NCBI GenBank assembly: GCA_003213135.1
Contig: QCNT01000005.1
Coordinates: 1-63,593 of the forward strand
Reading direction: 5' to 3'
Length of the DNA: 63,593 nt
From: Pelagibacteraceae bacterium AG-426-I15
GTDB taxonomy: Bacteria; Pseudomonadota; Alphaproteobacteria; Pelagibacterales; Pelagibacteraceae
Below are positions 53,113-62,263 of this stretch, one piece after another. The notes beneath the pieces are model-generated. The model was given only the letters and a program-made list of their open reading frames with translations. It searched no databases and had not been told where the DNA came from. Every line of letters starts with the position of its first letter. The first letter of the stretch is position 1. Made by a program: the position numbers and the translations under genes.

Positions 53113-53778
53113 TTATATTTTTAAGTCTTTTAGCAAATTAAGTGCAGCATTTTGTTCTGCTATTTTTTTAGATTTGCCATAACCTGAATATTTTTTTGTA
53201 TTAGTTATATCTACTAAGGCTTTAAATATGGGGTTGTGATGTGGGCCAGATGATTTTGTAATTATATAATTAGGTAACTTTTTATATTTCTTCAAAGAAT
53301 GTTCTTGTAGCTGAGTTTTTGGGTCTACTAATGTTATATTGGATTTTTCAATATAAATTTTCCATAAATTAAGAATAAATTTTTCAGCATAATTTATACC
53401 TTGATCTAAATATATTGCTCCAACTAATGCTTCGCAGGTATCACTTAAAATCTTTTCATCTGATGATTTAACGTTTTTATACGAGTTTCCAGTTTTGATA
53501 TATTTTTTTAAATTTAAATATATAGAAACTTTTGCACAGGTTTTTTTATTAACCAAGCTTGCAAATTTCTTATCTATAACTCCTTCTTTTTCCCCTGGAT
53601 ACATTGAGAGTAATTTTTTAGCTATAACTAAACCAATTACTCTATCTCCTAAAAATTCCAATTTTTCATTATTATGAATTTTATCAAAACTCTTGTGTAC
53701 GAGACTCCTCATTAGTAAATCTTTATTTCTAAATGTGGTTTTTATTGCTTTTTCTATTTGTTTAATATTTTGTTTCAT
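53113..53778 (-). CDS. rnc: Ribonuclease III
   Basis: 221 residues: RNase III domain with NEKLEFLGDRVIGLVIA and the second acidic site DTCEALVGAIYLDQG; C-terminal double-stranded RNA-binding domain (DPKTQLQEHSLKKYKKLPNY, KKIAEQNAALNLL). It processes rRNA and structured mRNAs. Overlaps lepB by 4 bp. Confidence 0.96.
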   Translation of the reverse strand: MKQNIKQIEKAIKTTFRNKDLLMRSLVHKSFDKIHNNEKLEFLGDRVIGLVIAKKLLSMYPGEKEGVIDKKFASLVNKKTCAKVSIYLNLKKYIKTGNSYKNVKSSDEKILSDTCEALVGAIYLDQGINYAEKFILNLWKIYIEKSNITLVDPKTQLQEHSLKKYKKLPNYIITKSSGPHHNPIFKALVDITNTKKYSGYGKSKKIAEQNAALNLLKDLKI

Positions 53779-54500
53779 TTTAATTTTTTAAAAAATCTAC
53801 TGAATCTCAGGGAGTTGTGCCAATTCCAAAACTTTAATATACTTCCAATGCTTGTATCATTAGAAAAAAAGATAATTTGCGCTTTACCAACTAAATTATT
53901 TCTGTGAACATATCCAACAGAAGACAAAAATCTACTATCCTGAGAGCAATCTCTATTGTCACCCATAAAAAAATAATGATTTTCTGGAACTATATATTTA
54001 TCAGTGTTTAAAAGAGTTCCAATTTGATCATAAACTACATCATATTTTTTTCCATTTGGTAGAATTTCATAAAAATTATTTATCTTTTTTTCCTCATTTC
54101 CACACATTACTGTTTCAAATTTTATTGATTTATTTTTTTTAATTTTTTGATTGTTTATATATAGATCTCCACTTATAAATTGAATTTCGTCACCTGGAAA
54201 ACCAATCAACCTTTTAATATAGTCTGTTCTATTGTCAGCTGGAGTTTTAAAAACAACTAAGTCTCCATATTCAGGAATTTTACTAAATATTCTGTTTTTG
54301 ATTATAGGCGGACTAAATGGTAGTGAGTGCTTGCTGTATCCATATGAATATTTTGACACAAATATTCGGTCTCCTACTAACAAATTTGGTTCCATCGATG
54401 ATGATGGAATATAAAAAGGTTGAAATAAAAAAGATCTTATAATAATTGCTATTATTAAAGCTATAAATAAAGTTTTTAAATTATCAATAATTTTTTTCAT
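53775..54500 (-). CDS. lepB: Signal peptidase I
   Basis: 241 residues: one N-terminal membrane anchor, catalytic serine in PSSSMEPNLLVGDRIFVSKY, catalytic lysine in DYIKRLIGFPGDEI, and the signature GDNRDCSQDSR, where C replaces the usual N. Inner-membrane enzyme that cleaves secreted proteins' signal peptides. Three nt after acpS. Confidence 0.96.
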   Translation of the reverse strand: MKKIIDNLKTLFIALIIAIIIRSFLFQPFYIPSSSMEPNLLVGDRIFVSKYSYGYSKHSLPFSPPIIKNRIFSKIPEYGDLVVFKTPADNRTDYIKRLIGFPGDEIQFISGDLYINNQKIKKNKSIKFETVMCGNEEKKINNFYEILPNGKKYDVVYDQIGTLLNTDKYIVPENHYFFMGDNRDCSQDSRFLSSVGYVHRNNLVGKAQIIFFSNDTSIGSILKFWNWHNSLRFSRFFKKLK

Positions 54501-54503
54501 TTT

Positions 54504-54893
54504 TTATTTGTAAGTAAATACAACTACAGAGGCTACGGCCCAAGGTTTATCGTCAGAAAGAGATAGGTGTATTTTAAATTTTTTATTTTTAAATAGTTTT
54601 TTTAAATTTAACAATGAAGTACCTTTAATATAAAAATTTGGCATTCCGGATGTGTTGTTTCTAATTTCTACCTCTTTGAATGATAATTTGTTTTTATGGC
54701 CTATTGCCTTAAAAAGAGCTTCTTTTGCAGCAAATCTTTTTGCAAAACACTCAACATTATTAGTTCTTTTATCACAAATTTTAATTTCAAAATTAGTAAA
54801 TACCCTTTTTTTAAAATATGAACTATTTTTTTTTATAGCAGATTTAATTCTGCTTATATTTACAATGTCGGTACCTATACCGTATATATTCAT
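54504..54893 (-). CDS. acpS: Holo-[acyl-carrier-protein] synthase
   Basis: 129 residues: YGIGTDIVNISRIKSA with the metal aspartate, and CFAKRFAAKEALFKAIG, both AcpS signatures, and the C-terminal HLSLSDDKPWAVASVVV. It attaches phosphopantetheine to ACP. Overlaps pdxJ by 4 bp. Confidence 0.95.
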   Translation of the reverse strand: MNIYGIGTDIVNISRIKSAIKKNSSYFKKRVFTNFEIKICDKRTNNVECFAKRFAAKEALFKAIGHKNKLSFKEVEIRNNTSGMPNFYIKGTSLLNLKKLFKNKKFKIHLSLSDDKPWAVASVVVFTYK

Positions 54894-55615
54894 TTTTTTA
54901 ATATTTGTTTGAACTTTTTAATTGATTTATTAATACCAATAAATATTGATTCACCTATTAGAAAATGGCCAATATTAAACTCCTTTATACCTTTAACTTT
55001 GGACAAAACTTTAGCTGATGAAAAATTAATTCCGTGACCTACATGAACCTCTAAACCAATCTTATTAGCAAAATTTACAGCTTTTTTTATTCTATCCAAT
55101 TCAATAGTATATTTTTTTCCTTGATTTAAAAGATTGCAGATTTTTCCAGTATGAATTTCAACACAGTCTGATTTTATTTCTTTTGCTAATTTTATATCAC
55201 TTAAATTTGGCTCAATAAATAAACTTATTCTAATATTTTCTTTTTTTAAATTTTTTATAATATTTCTAATTAAATTGGATTTTTTTTTTAAGTTTAACCC
55301 GCCTTCTGTGGTAATTTCTCTTCTTTTTTCAGGAACTATACAAACATAATCAGGTTTATATTTTAAAGAAATTTTTACCATATGTTTAACTGGTGCAATT
55401 TCTAAATTTAAAGGAATTTTAAGTTTTTTTTTAATAACTTTTAAGTCAAAATCTCTTATATGTCTTCTATCCTCTCTTAAATGTATTGTTACAGAATTGG
55501 CACCATATTTTTCACATAATAACGCTGCCCGTAATGGACTTGGATAATTTTCGCCTCTTGCATTTCTGACGGTAGCAACATGATCTATGTTAACGCCCAA
55601 TCTTATTGATCGCAT
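54890..55615 (-). CDS. pdxJ: Pyridoxine 5'-phosphate synthase
   Basis: 241 residues: LGVNIDHVATVRNARGENYP, HLREDRRHIRD, LNLEIAPVKHMV, VEIHTGKI and GHGINFSSA. TIM-barrel enzyme that forms PNP in the DXP-dependent B6 route. Shares one base with pyrE. PdxJ-AcpS-LepB order is typical for alphaproteobacteria. Confidence 0.96.
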   Translation of the reverse strand: MRSIRLGVNIDHVATVRNARGENYPSPLRAALLCEKYGANSVTIHLREDRRHIRDFDLKVIKKKLKIPLNLEIAPVKHMVKISLKYKPDYVCIVPEKRREITTEGGLNLKKKSNLIRNIIKNLKKENIRISLFIEPNLSDIKLAKEIKSDCVEIHTGKICNLLNQGKKYTIELDRIKKAVNFANKIGLEVHVGHGINFSSAKVLSKVKGIKEFNIGHFLIGESIFIGINKSIKKFKQILKK

Positions 55616-56196
55616 TATAAATTTCGACTTCCTGGTTTAATTGGAGTTATACTTTGTAAGTGTTTTGGAATATTTTCTTTTTTATATGTTGGAATATCTA
55701 TCTGAATTTGAGAAACAATTTTTTTTGTAATGCTGCTTTTGCCGTTTGATCTATCAATTATACATGCGAATCCGATAATATCTCCATCAAATTTTTTTGC
55801 TAAGCTTGAACATTCTAAGCTTGATTTACCTGTGGTTATAACATCTTCTACAATTAAAATTTTTTGTTTTTTTTCAATAGTAAATCCACGTCTCAAAATA
55901 AATTTTTCATTAACTCTTTCGGCAAAAATAGTTTCGATATTCAAAATTTTTCCTATTTCGTATCCGATAACTATTCCTCCTATCGCTGGTGATAGTATTA
56001 AGTCAATTTTTTTAAATGAATCTGTTATTTTTTTTGCTAAAGAATGACAAATCTCATTTGCTTTGTCAGGTCTGCTTAAGAGTTTGGCACATTGTATATA
56101 TTTTTCACTATGTAGGCCGGAAGATAAAATGAAATGACCCTCTAAAAGTGCTCTAGTTTCTTTTAAAATTTTTAATGAATCTTTGGATGAAAGCAT
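55615..56196 (-). CDS. pyrE: Orotate phosphoribosyltransferase
   Basis: 193 residues: LLEGHFILSSGLHSEKYIQ, LSPAIGGIVIGYEIGK, the PRPP-binding KILIVEDVITTGKSSLE. Pyrimidine synthesis. Its start overlaps the end of rel by 44 bp, longer than most overlaps here; later in-frame starts would remove conserved residues, so I keep this one. Confidence 0.95.
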   Translation of the reverse strand: MLSSKDSLKILKETRALLEGHFILSSGLHSEKYIQCAKLLSRPDKANEICHSLAKKITDSFKKIDLILSPAIGGIVIGYEIGKILNIETIFAERVNEKFILRRGFTIEKKQKILIVEDVITTGKSSLECSSLAKKFDGDIIGFACIIDRSNGKSSITKKIVSQIQIDIPTYKKENIPKHLQSITPIKPGSRNL

Positions 56197-57898
56197 ACTT
56201 TTTCTTTTTATTACGAATTACCTCAAATTTTAAATCTTCTTGTTTAAGTTGACTTATCAAGTTTGTAAAGTTTTTTAAATCCTTAATTTGTATATCAAAT
56301 AAAAATTTTAAATATTCTTTGCCCCTCTTTTTAAGTTCAACATTAACTATATTGGCTTCGTTAACGCCAATTAATGTGCTTACTTTTCCCAAAATCCCTG
56401 GTTTATGAGGTAAATCTATAGACAATGTTGACGTGTATTCTTTAATATCTGTATCTTTTTTAGACAGCTTACCTTGCCAATGTTTTCTAATTGAGGCCCT
56501 TGCTTTACCAGTTTTGCTTGATGTTAACCAGTGTAAGGATGGAGAAATTTTTTTAGATGTAGTGATTTTTATCATATCTCCATTATTTAATTTCGATTGT
56601 AATGCTGATGTTTTTCCATTTATTTCACAACCTGTGGCGGTATCACCAATTTTAGTATGAACGGCATAAGCAAAATCAATAGGCGTTGCATCTTTTGGCA
56701 ATTTTATTACCGCTCCTTTTGGTGTAAAACAAAAAACATTGTCTTGAAACATTTGAAGTTTAGTAAATTCAAAATAATGTTCTGGACTCCCGCCTTGTTC
56801 CATAATTTCTACTAAATCTCTTAACCAATCATATTCTTTCCATGATAATTCTGAAAATTTTTCATTAGATTTGTACTTCCAGTGGGAAGCTATACCTCTT
56901 TCAGCAAATTCGTGCATTGGATATGTGCGTATTTGAATTTCAATTCTTTTTTTCATTGGCCCAATTAATGAAGTGTGAATTGATTTATATTGATTAATTT
57001 TAGGCGTTGAAATGTAATCTTTAAATTTTCCAGGTATTGCAGAGTATTTGTTGTGAAATAATCCTAGTGCTTTATAACAATCGTCTATATTTTTAACTAT
57101 AACTCTAAATCCTGTTATATCTGTTAATTGTTCTAATGAAATTCGTTTAGATTGTATTTTTCTCCAAATTGAGAAAGGCGTTTTTTCTCTTCCAGTAATT
57201 TCGGCTTGAATTTTATTTGTTTTAAGCAAATCGTAAAGTTCATCGGAAATTTGTTTATATGTATTCTCTTTTTTGCTTTTGATCAAAGACAGTCTGTTTA
57301 ATATTAATTTTCTAGCATCTCGATTTAAAACTGAGAATGATAAATCCTCAAGTTCATCCCTTATTCTATTCATTCCCATTCTGTCTGCTAAAGGCGCATA
57401 AATTTCCATAGTCTCTTTAGCTTTTCTTATTCTTTTATTTTCATTTTTTGCAGAATTAATTGTTCTCATATTATGTAATCGGTCTGCTAATTTAACCAAA
57501 AGAACTCTTATATCTTTTGATGTGGCCAAAATTAATTTTCTTAAATTTTCGGCCTTAGAGTTTTCAATAGCCTGTTCTTCAAGTGCTGATATTTTTGTAA
57601 CACCATCTACCAAATCAGCCACTTCTTTTCCAAATTCTTTTTTCACAGTATCATATGTGGCCTTTGTATCTTCAATAGTGTCATGTAATAGACCCGTTGT
57701 AATAGTAGCGCTATCTAGTTTAAGTTCAGTAAGTATGTCGGCCACTGCAACAGGATGGATTATATAGGGTTCCCCAGCATCTCTTCTTTGATTTTTATGG
57801 GCATTCAATGCAAAATTGTAAGCTTTGGTTAAAGAGACTGGGTCAAAAAATCTATTATATGATTTAACTTTTTTTATTAACTCTTCATTATTTAACAT
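56153..57898 (-). CDS. rel: Bifunctional (p)ppGpp synthetase/hydrolase, short form
   Basis: 581 residues against about 700-740 for standard Rel/SpoT proteins. HD hydrolase domain about 25-160 (LLHDTIEDT at 71-79, LADRLHNMRT), synthetase domain about 236-330 (GREKTPFSIWRKI, ITGFRVIV, YKSIHTSLIG, IEIQIRT), TGS domain about 387-447 (FTPKGAVIKLPKDATPIDFA), and a C-terminal ACT domain about 490-562. The helical and zinc-finger/RIS region normally between TGS and ACT is missing, only some 40 residues remain. Both catalytic halves look intact, so it should make and degrade the alarmone. Confidence 0.94.
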   Translation of the reverse strand: MLNNEELIKKVKSYNRFFDPVSLTKAYNFALNAHKNQRRDAGEPYIIHPVAVADILTELKLDSATITTGLLHDTIEDTKATYDTVKKEFGKEVADLVDGVTKISALEEQAIENSKAENLRKLILATSKDIRVLLVKLADRLHNMRTINSAKNENKRIRKAKETMEIYAPLADRMGMNRIRDELEDLSFSVLNRDARKLILNRLSLIKSKKENTYKQISDELYDLLKTNKIQAEITGREKTPFSIWRKIQSKRISLEQLTDITGFRVIVKNIDDCYKALGLFHNKYSAIPGKFKDYISTPKINQYKSIHTSLIGPMKKRIEIQIRTYPMHEFAERGIASHWKYKSNEKFSELSWKEYDWLRDLVEIMEQGGSPEHYFEFTKLQMFQDNVFCFTPKGAVIKLPKDATPIDFAYAVHTKIGDTATGCEINGKTSALQSKLNNGDMIKITTSKKISPSLHWLTSSKTGKARASIRKHWQGKLSKKDTDIKEYTSTLSIDLPHKPGILGKVSTLIGVNEANIVNVELKKRGKEYLKFLFDIQIKDLKNFTNLISQLKQEDLKFEVIRNKKKKYAFIQRFIKNFKRN

Positions 57899-58418
57899 GT
57901 GTATTTATATCATTTTCAGTGAATTTTGTAATCTCATTATTAGTTGATTCAATAGTTTTAATTAAATCATCAATACTTTTTTTTGATTTTGGATGAATCC
58001 AGTTAAATGAAATTTCCTTTAAAGGATACAGCACAAAGTTTCTATATATTAAACTTTTGTGAGGCAAAGTTAGATTGTTATCATAAATTTTGTATTCACC
58101 TACTAATCCATTATAGTCAATAATATCCAAATCACATATTCTTGGTTCATTTTTAATCTTTCTTTCTCTTCCAATTTGTTTCTCAACTGATAGCAAGGTT
58201 AACATTAAATCAACTGGACTTAGAGATGTTTTAACTGAAATAATTACATTAAGAAATTTAGGGTCTTTTTTGTTAGGTTGAGAAAAAGTTTCGTAAAAAC
58301 TTGATTTCTTTAATAATTTAATTTGATTTTTTTCTAATAAGGAAATAGCTAAATTAATATTTTCTTGTCTATCTCCAAATTTAGATTTCAAATTTGAACC
58401 TACTCCTATAAAAATCAT
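57888..58418 (-). CDS. folK: HPPK (2-amino-4-hydroxy-6-hydroxymethyldihydropteridine pyrophosphokinase)
   Basis: 176 residues: FIGVGSNLKSKFGDRQENI, SSFYETFSQPNKKDPKFLN and GRERKIKNEPRICDLDII with the metal aspartates, then LPHKSLIYRNFVLYPL. A folate-synthesis enzyme. Overlaps rel by 11 bp and follows smpB by 1 nt. Confidence 0.95.
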   Translation of the reverse strand: MIFIGVGSNLKSKFGDRQENINLAISLLEKNQIKLLKKSSFYETFSQPNKKDPKFLNVIISVKTSLSPVDLMLTLLSVEKQIGRERKIKNEPRICDLDIIDYNGLVGEYKIYDNNLTLPHKSLIYRNFVLYPLKEISFNWIHPKSKKSIDDLIKTIESTNNEITKFTENDINTHVK

Positions 58419-58419
58419 A

Positions 58420-58890
58420 TTATTTATTTTTGCTTAAAACTCTTGCTTTTTCTCTTTCCCAATCCCTTTTTTTCTTAACTCTTCGTTTATCGTATAGTTT
58501 TTTTCCTTTGGAAATTGCTATTTCTACCTTAGCTTTACCTTTTTTAAAATATATTTTTGTAGGTACAACAGTCAAACCTTCTTGGTTAATTTTTCCAATA
58601 ACTTTGTTGATTTCTTTTTTGTTGAGAAGAAGTTTTCTTGTATCTCTTGGATTATGATTATTATAACTAGATTCTTTATACGATGGAATATAAGAGTTAA
58701 ATAAATAAATTTCACCTTTGTTATCAGCGGCATAGGAGTCTGTTATATTTCCTTTACCATCTCTTAATGATTTAACTTCAGACCCCTTTAAAACAATCCC
58801 TGCTTCAATTATTTCTTGAAAAAAATAATTAAATTTAGCTTTTCGATTGTTACAGACGATTTTAATACCTGTGTTCTTAGGTGCTTTCAT
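58420..58890 (-). CDS. smpB: SsrA-binding protein SmpB
   Basis: 156 residues: [56 protein letters not shown] and the basic C-terminal [19 protein letters not shown]. Needed for tmRNA rescue of stalled ribosomes. Shares one base with dapA. Relevant to the recJ/tRNA-Glu overlap, since cleavage there would make a nonstop mRNA. Confidence 0.96.
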   Translation of the reverse strand: MKAPKNTGIKIVCNNRKAKFNYFFQEIIEAGIVLKGSEVKSLRDGKGNITDSYAADNKGEIYLFNSYIPSYKESSYNNHNPRDTRKLLLNKKEINKVIGKINQEGLTVVPTKIYFKKGKAKVEIAISKGKKLYDKRRVKKKRDWEREKARVLSKNK

Positions 58891-59774
58891 TAAAGCAAGT
58901 TTGCAAACTTTAAGGCCTTTTTTACTTCTTCTTTTGTTTCTTCAGTAATTTTTACAAGTGGTAATCTTACTTCCTCAGAGCACAGATTTAGTAAACTTCC
59001 AGCATATTTAACTGGGCTAGGATTGCTTTCAATGAATAATGATTTGTGCAATGGCATCAATTTATCATTAATTTCTTTTGCCTTTGAAAGTAAATTACTA
59101 TTATTTTTATTTAACGAAGCATCTTGAAATTCTGAACAAAGTTTTGGCGCTACATTTGCTGTAACACTAATACAGCCAGTGCCGCCACGTAAATTGAATT
59201 CTAAAGCTGTTCCGTCTTCACCTGAAAGCTGAATGAAATTTTTTCCTAATTTTTTTAGTTGTAGATCAACTCTATCAAGGTCCGCTGTTGCATCTTTTAC
59301 TCCGGAAATATTTTTTAATTCAAAAAGTCTAGCCATAGTATCAACGGACATGTCTACAACTGATCGTGGAGGGATATTATAAATTATAATTGGTATACCA
59401 ACATTATTATTTATTAATTTATAATGTTGATAAAGTCCTTCCTGAGTTGGTTTGTTATAATAGGGAGTAACAATCAGTAATGCATCAGCTCCACTTTTTT
59501 CTGCATGCTTAGAAAGTTCGATAGCTTCTTCTGTTGAGTTAGAACCGGTTCCAGCTATTACAGGGATTTTCCCCTTGCATTCTTTTACTGCTAATTCTAT
59601 TACTTTTTTATGTTCATCATGACTCAGGGTTGGTGACTCACCAGTTGTCCCTGCGGGAACAACCCCTTTTGTTCCATTAGTAATTTGGTGATGTATTAAT
59701 GAAATATACTTATCCTCATCCAAAATATTGTTTTTAAAAGGGGTAATTAATGCAACGATTGAACCTTTGAACAT
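58890..59774 (-). CDS. dapA: 4-hydroxy-tetrahydrodipicolinate synthase
   Basis: 294 residues, TIM barrel: [49 protein letters not shown] (active-site Tyr), the Schiff-base lysine in [14 protein letters not shown], and [14 protein letters not shown]. First committed step to lysine and diaminopimelate. It diverges from slt over 47 bp. Confidence 0.96.
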   Translation of the reverse strand: MFKGSIVALITPFKNNILDEDKYISLIHHQITNGTKGVVPAGTTGESPTLSHDEHKKVIELAVKECKGKIPVIAGTGSNSTEEAIELSKHAEKSGADALLIVTPYYNKPTQEGLYQHYKLINNNVGIPIIIYNIPPRSVVDMSVDTMARLFELKNISGVKDATADLDRVDLQLKKLGKNFIQLSGEDGTALEFNLRGGTGCISVTANVAPKLCSEFQDASLNKNNSNLLSKAKEINDKLMPLHKSLFIESNPSPVKYAGSLLNLCSEEVRLPLVKITEETKEEVKKALKFANLL

Positions 59775-59821
59775 AATTATTTATAAAGTTAAAAATATTA
59801 ATTATTCTATTCACTGAATTT

Positions 59822-62149
59822 ATGCTTAAACATTTAATTAGTCTAGTTTTATTATTTACGCTTGTTAGTTATAAGGCCTCTTATTCTGATACAAATATCA
59901 TAATATTACCTGAGCCTAAACCAAAAATATTATTAAATATTACTAAGGAAAAAAAATATAATATTATACCTAAAAAAAAACCTTTTTTTATAAGTAAAAA
60001 AGTTAAGAAAGAAAATTCAGTATTACTACCTAAAATCAAACCTTTAAATCAAAAAATTAAAAAAAACCCAACTTTAGAAAAAGAGAAGATATTATCAAAT
60101 AAGACAGAAAAACAAGTTACTGAGAAAATTAATTTAAAAACTACATCAGTTAATAAATCATCATTTTTACTACCAGAAAAAAAACCGCTAACTTATAAAA
60201 CGATACTTACAAAAGAAGCTAATAAGTCTGAAATATTGTCAAAAAGAGATTATGCCATTGCTAAAGAAGTTTTTAGCCTTATTAAACAGAAAAAATGGAA
60301 AGCGGCACTTAAGGTAAAAGAAAGGGTTAAAAATAAAGATTTTAAAAATTTAATTGATTGGATGTATTTAAAAGAAAAAAGAAATCAGGCCTCTTTTTCA
60401 GAGTATGTTAATTTCATTGAAAACAATAAAAATTACCCAAGAGTCAATAGATTAAAATATCTGGCCGAACATAAAATTAGTCTGTCGAATAATTCGGCTA
60501 GTTCAATTATTGGATGGTTTAATAACGAAGAGCCATTAAGTGGTTTCGGAAAAATAAAACTTGGTGAGGCTTATTTAAAAAAGGGTGAAATATCACAAGG
60601 ATCAAATTTGATTAAAGATGGATGGATAACAGCTTCGCTTTCTTCTAAAGATATTAGGTACTTGAATAAAAAATATAAAAAAATAATTAATTCATCCGAT
60701 CACATTAAGAGGGCTAATTTTCTAGCTTGGGAATATAAATATTGGGATTTAAAAAGAATTCTCAGATATCTTCCTAAGGATCATAGAGCGCTCTACAATG
60801 CGAGACAAATTTTGATGAGCAGTTCATACGGTGTTGACAAAGCAATAAGTGATGTTCCTGAAATATTTAAGAATGACATCGGATTAAGATACGATAGATT
60901 AAAGTGGAGGAGAAGAAGGGGAAGAGTAGATTCATCCTTAGAGATAATAAATAAGGCCCCAAATAACAATGATGAATTAGTTAGGGCTGATCTATGGTGG
61001 AAAGAAAGACAAATTATATCAAGATCTTTAATATATAAAAAAAAATATAGTCTTGCTTACGAAGTTGTCAAAAATCATTCTTTAATACCTGAGGATGAGA
61101 TACAGGCACCAGCTTATGCTGAGGCTGAATGGATGTCAGGATGGATAGCAGTTACTTTTTTAAATAATCCTAGCTTAGCAGTAAAACATTTTAATAATTT
61201 TTATAGTAATGTGGGTTACCCAATTAGTTTAGCTCGAGGCGCTTACTGGTTAGGTATTTCTTATGAGAAATTAGGTGACGATAAAGCGTCAAAAAAATAT
61301 TTTGAACAAGGTTCGAAGTTCTTAACAACGTTTTATGGACAGCTATCATATAAAAAAATTAATCCTTTTAAAGAGTTTGAATTAAAAGATGATGCAAAAT
61401 TTTCTGAAAAATACGAAAATGAATTTAATAATAATCCTTTAGTCAAACATGTTATTCTTTTAAAAGAATTAAATAAAACCAGTTTAAGCAAAGATATAAT
61501 TAAACATTTAGCAGATTTAAATATTGAAAAAGGTAGCGAGGTTCTTGCTGCTAGGCTTGCAACTGATATTGGTAGATATGATTATGCTATTCAAATATCA
61601 AAAAAAGCTTCATATGAAAAAAGATTTTATAACAAGTTTAATTATCCAATTATTAACACTCCTACGGTAATAAATGGAAAGGGAATGCCTTCACAAGAGA
61701 TAATATTAGCTATTACAAGACAAGAAAGTGAGTTTGATCCAAAAGCAAATAGTTATGCGGGCGCAAAGGGTATGATGCAACTTATGACATATACGGCCAA
61801 ACTTGTATCTAAACAAATGAAGGTTCCTTATAGCAAAAGTAGATTAACCTCGGATCCCGAGTATAATATTAGACTGGGAACTTATTACTTTAATTCTCTT
61901 CTAAATAATTATGGTGAGATATACCCTTTTGCAATTGCTGCTTACAATGCGGGCCCCAAGCGAGTTAAATATTGGAGAAAAATTAATGGTGACCCAAGTA
62001 AAAATAAAATTGACTATGTTAATTGGATTGAATTAATTAAATTTAAAGAAACAAGAAATTACGTACAAAGAGTTATTGAAAATGCAAATGTATACAGATA
62101 CATGCTCAATGGAAAACCTATTAAATTAGAAAAATATTTTCAAGAATAA
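59822..62149 (+). CDS. slt: Soluble lytic murein transglycosylase
   Basis: 775 residues. Signal peptide about 1-22. Residues 23-125 are a Lys/Pro-rich linker with a repeated hydrophobic-P-x-x-KP motif at P30, P50, P70 and P118; then a helical superhelix (about 135-600) and a C-terminal SLT domain: catalytic E635 in TRQESEFDP, GAKGMMQLM, NIRLGTYYF and AIAAYNAGPKRVKYW. It cleaves peptidoglycan with formation of anhydromuramic ends. It ends 1 nt before the convergent tRNA-Ser. Confidence 0.94.
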   Translation: MLKHLISLVLLFTLVSYKASYSDTNIIILPEPKPKILLNITKEKKYNIIPKKKPFFISKKVKKENSVLLPKIKPLNQKIKKNPTLEKEKILSNKTEKQVTEKINLKTTSVNKSSFLLPEKKPLTYKTILTKEANKSEILSKRDYAIAKEVFSLIKQKKWKAALKVKERVKNKDFKNLIDWMYLKEKRNQASFSEYVNFIENNKNYPRVNRLKYLAEHKISLSNNSASSIIGWFNNEEPLSGFGKIKLGEAYLKKGEISQGSNLIKDGWITASLSSKDIRYLNKKYKKIINSSDHIKRANFLAWEYKYWDLKRILRYLPKDHRALYNARQILMSSSYGVDKAISDVPEIFKNDIGLRYDRLKWRRRRGRVDSSLEIINKAPNNNDELVRADLWWKERQIISRSLIYKKKYSLAYEVVKNHSLIPEDEIQAPAYAEAEWMSGWIAVTFLNNPSLAVKHFNNFYSNVGYPISLARGAYWLGISYEKLGDDKASKKYFEQGSKFLTTFYGQLSYKKINPFKEFELKDDAKFSEKYENEFNNNPLVKHVILLKELNKTSLSKDIIKHLADLNIEKGSEVLAARLATDIGRYDYAIQISKKASYEKRFYNKFNYPIINTPTVINGKGMPSQEIILAITRQESEFDPKANSYAGAKGMMQLMTYTAKLVSKQMKVPYSKSRLTSDPEYNIRLGTYYFNSLLNNYGEIYPFAIAAYNAGPKRVKYWRKINGDPSKNKIDYVNWIELIKFKETRNYVQRVIENANVYRYMLNGKPIKLEKYFQE

Positions 62150-62150
62150 A

Positions 62151-62242
62151 TGGCGGTGAGGGTGGGATTCGAACCCACGGTAGATTGTTACACCTACGGA
62201 AATTTAGCAAACTTCTGGTTTAAACCGCTCACCCACCTCACC
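62151..62242 (-). tRNA. tRNA-Ser (GCT)
   Basis: 92 nt on the minus strand, class II with a long variable arm (CGTAG...CTACC). 5' GGTGAGGTGGGTGAGCGG, anticodon loop TTGCTAA (anticodon GCT), T arm GGTTCGAATCC and an encoded CCA. It follows the MATE gene by 21 nt on the same strand and abuts slt on the other. Confidence 0.96.
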
Positions 62243-62263
62243 AAAATTCGATTTATAGCATTT

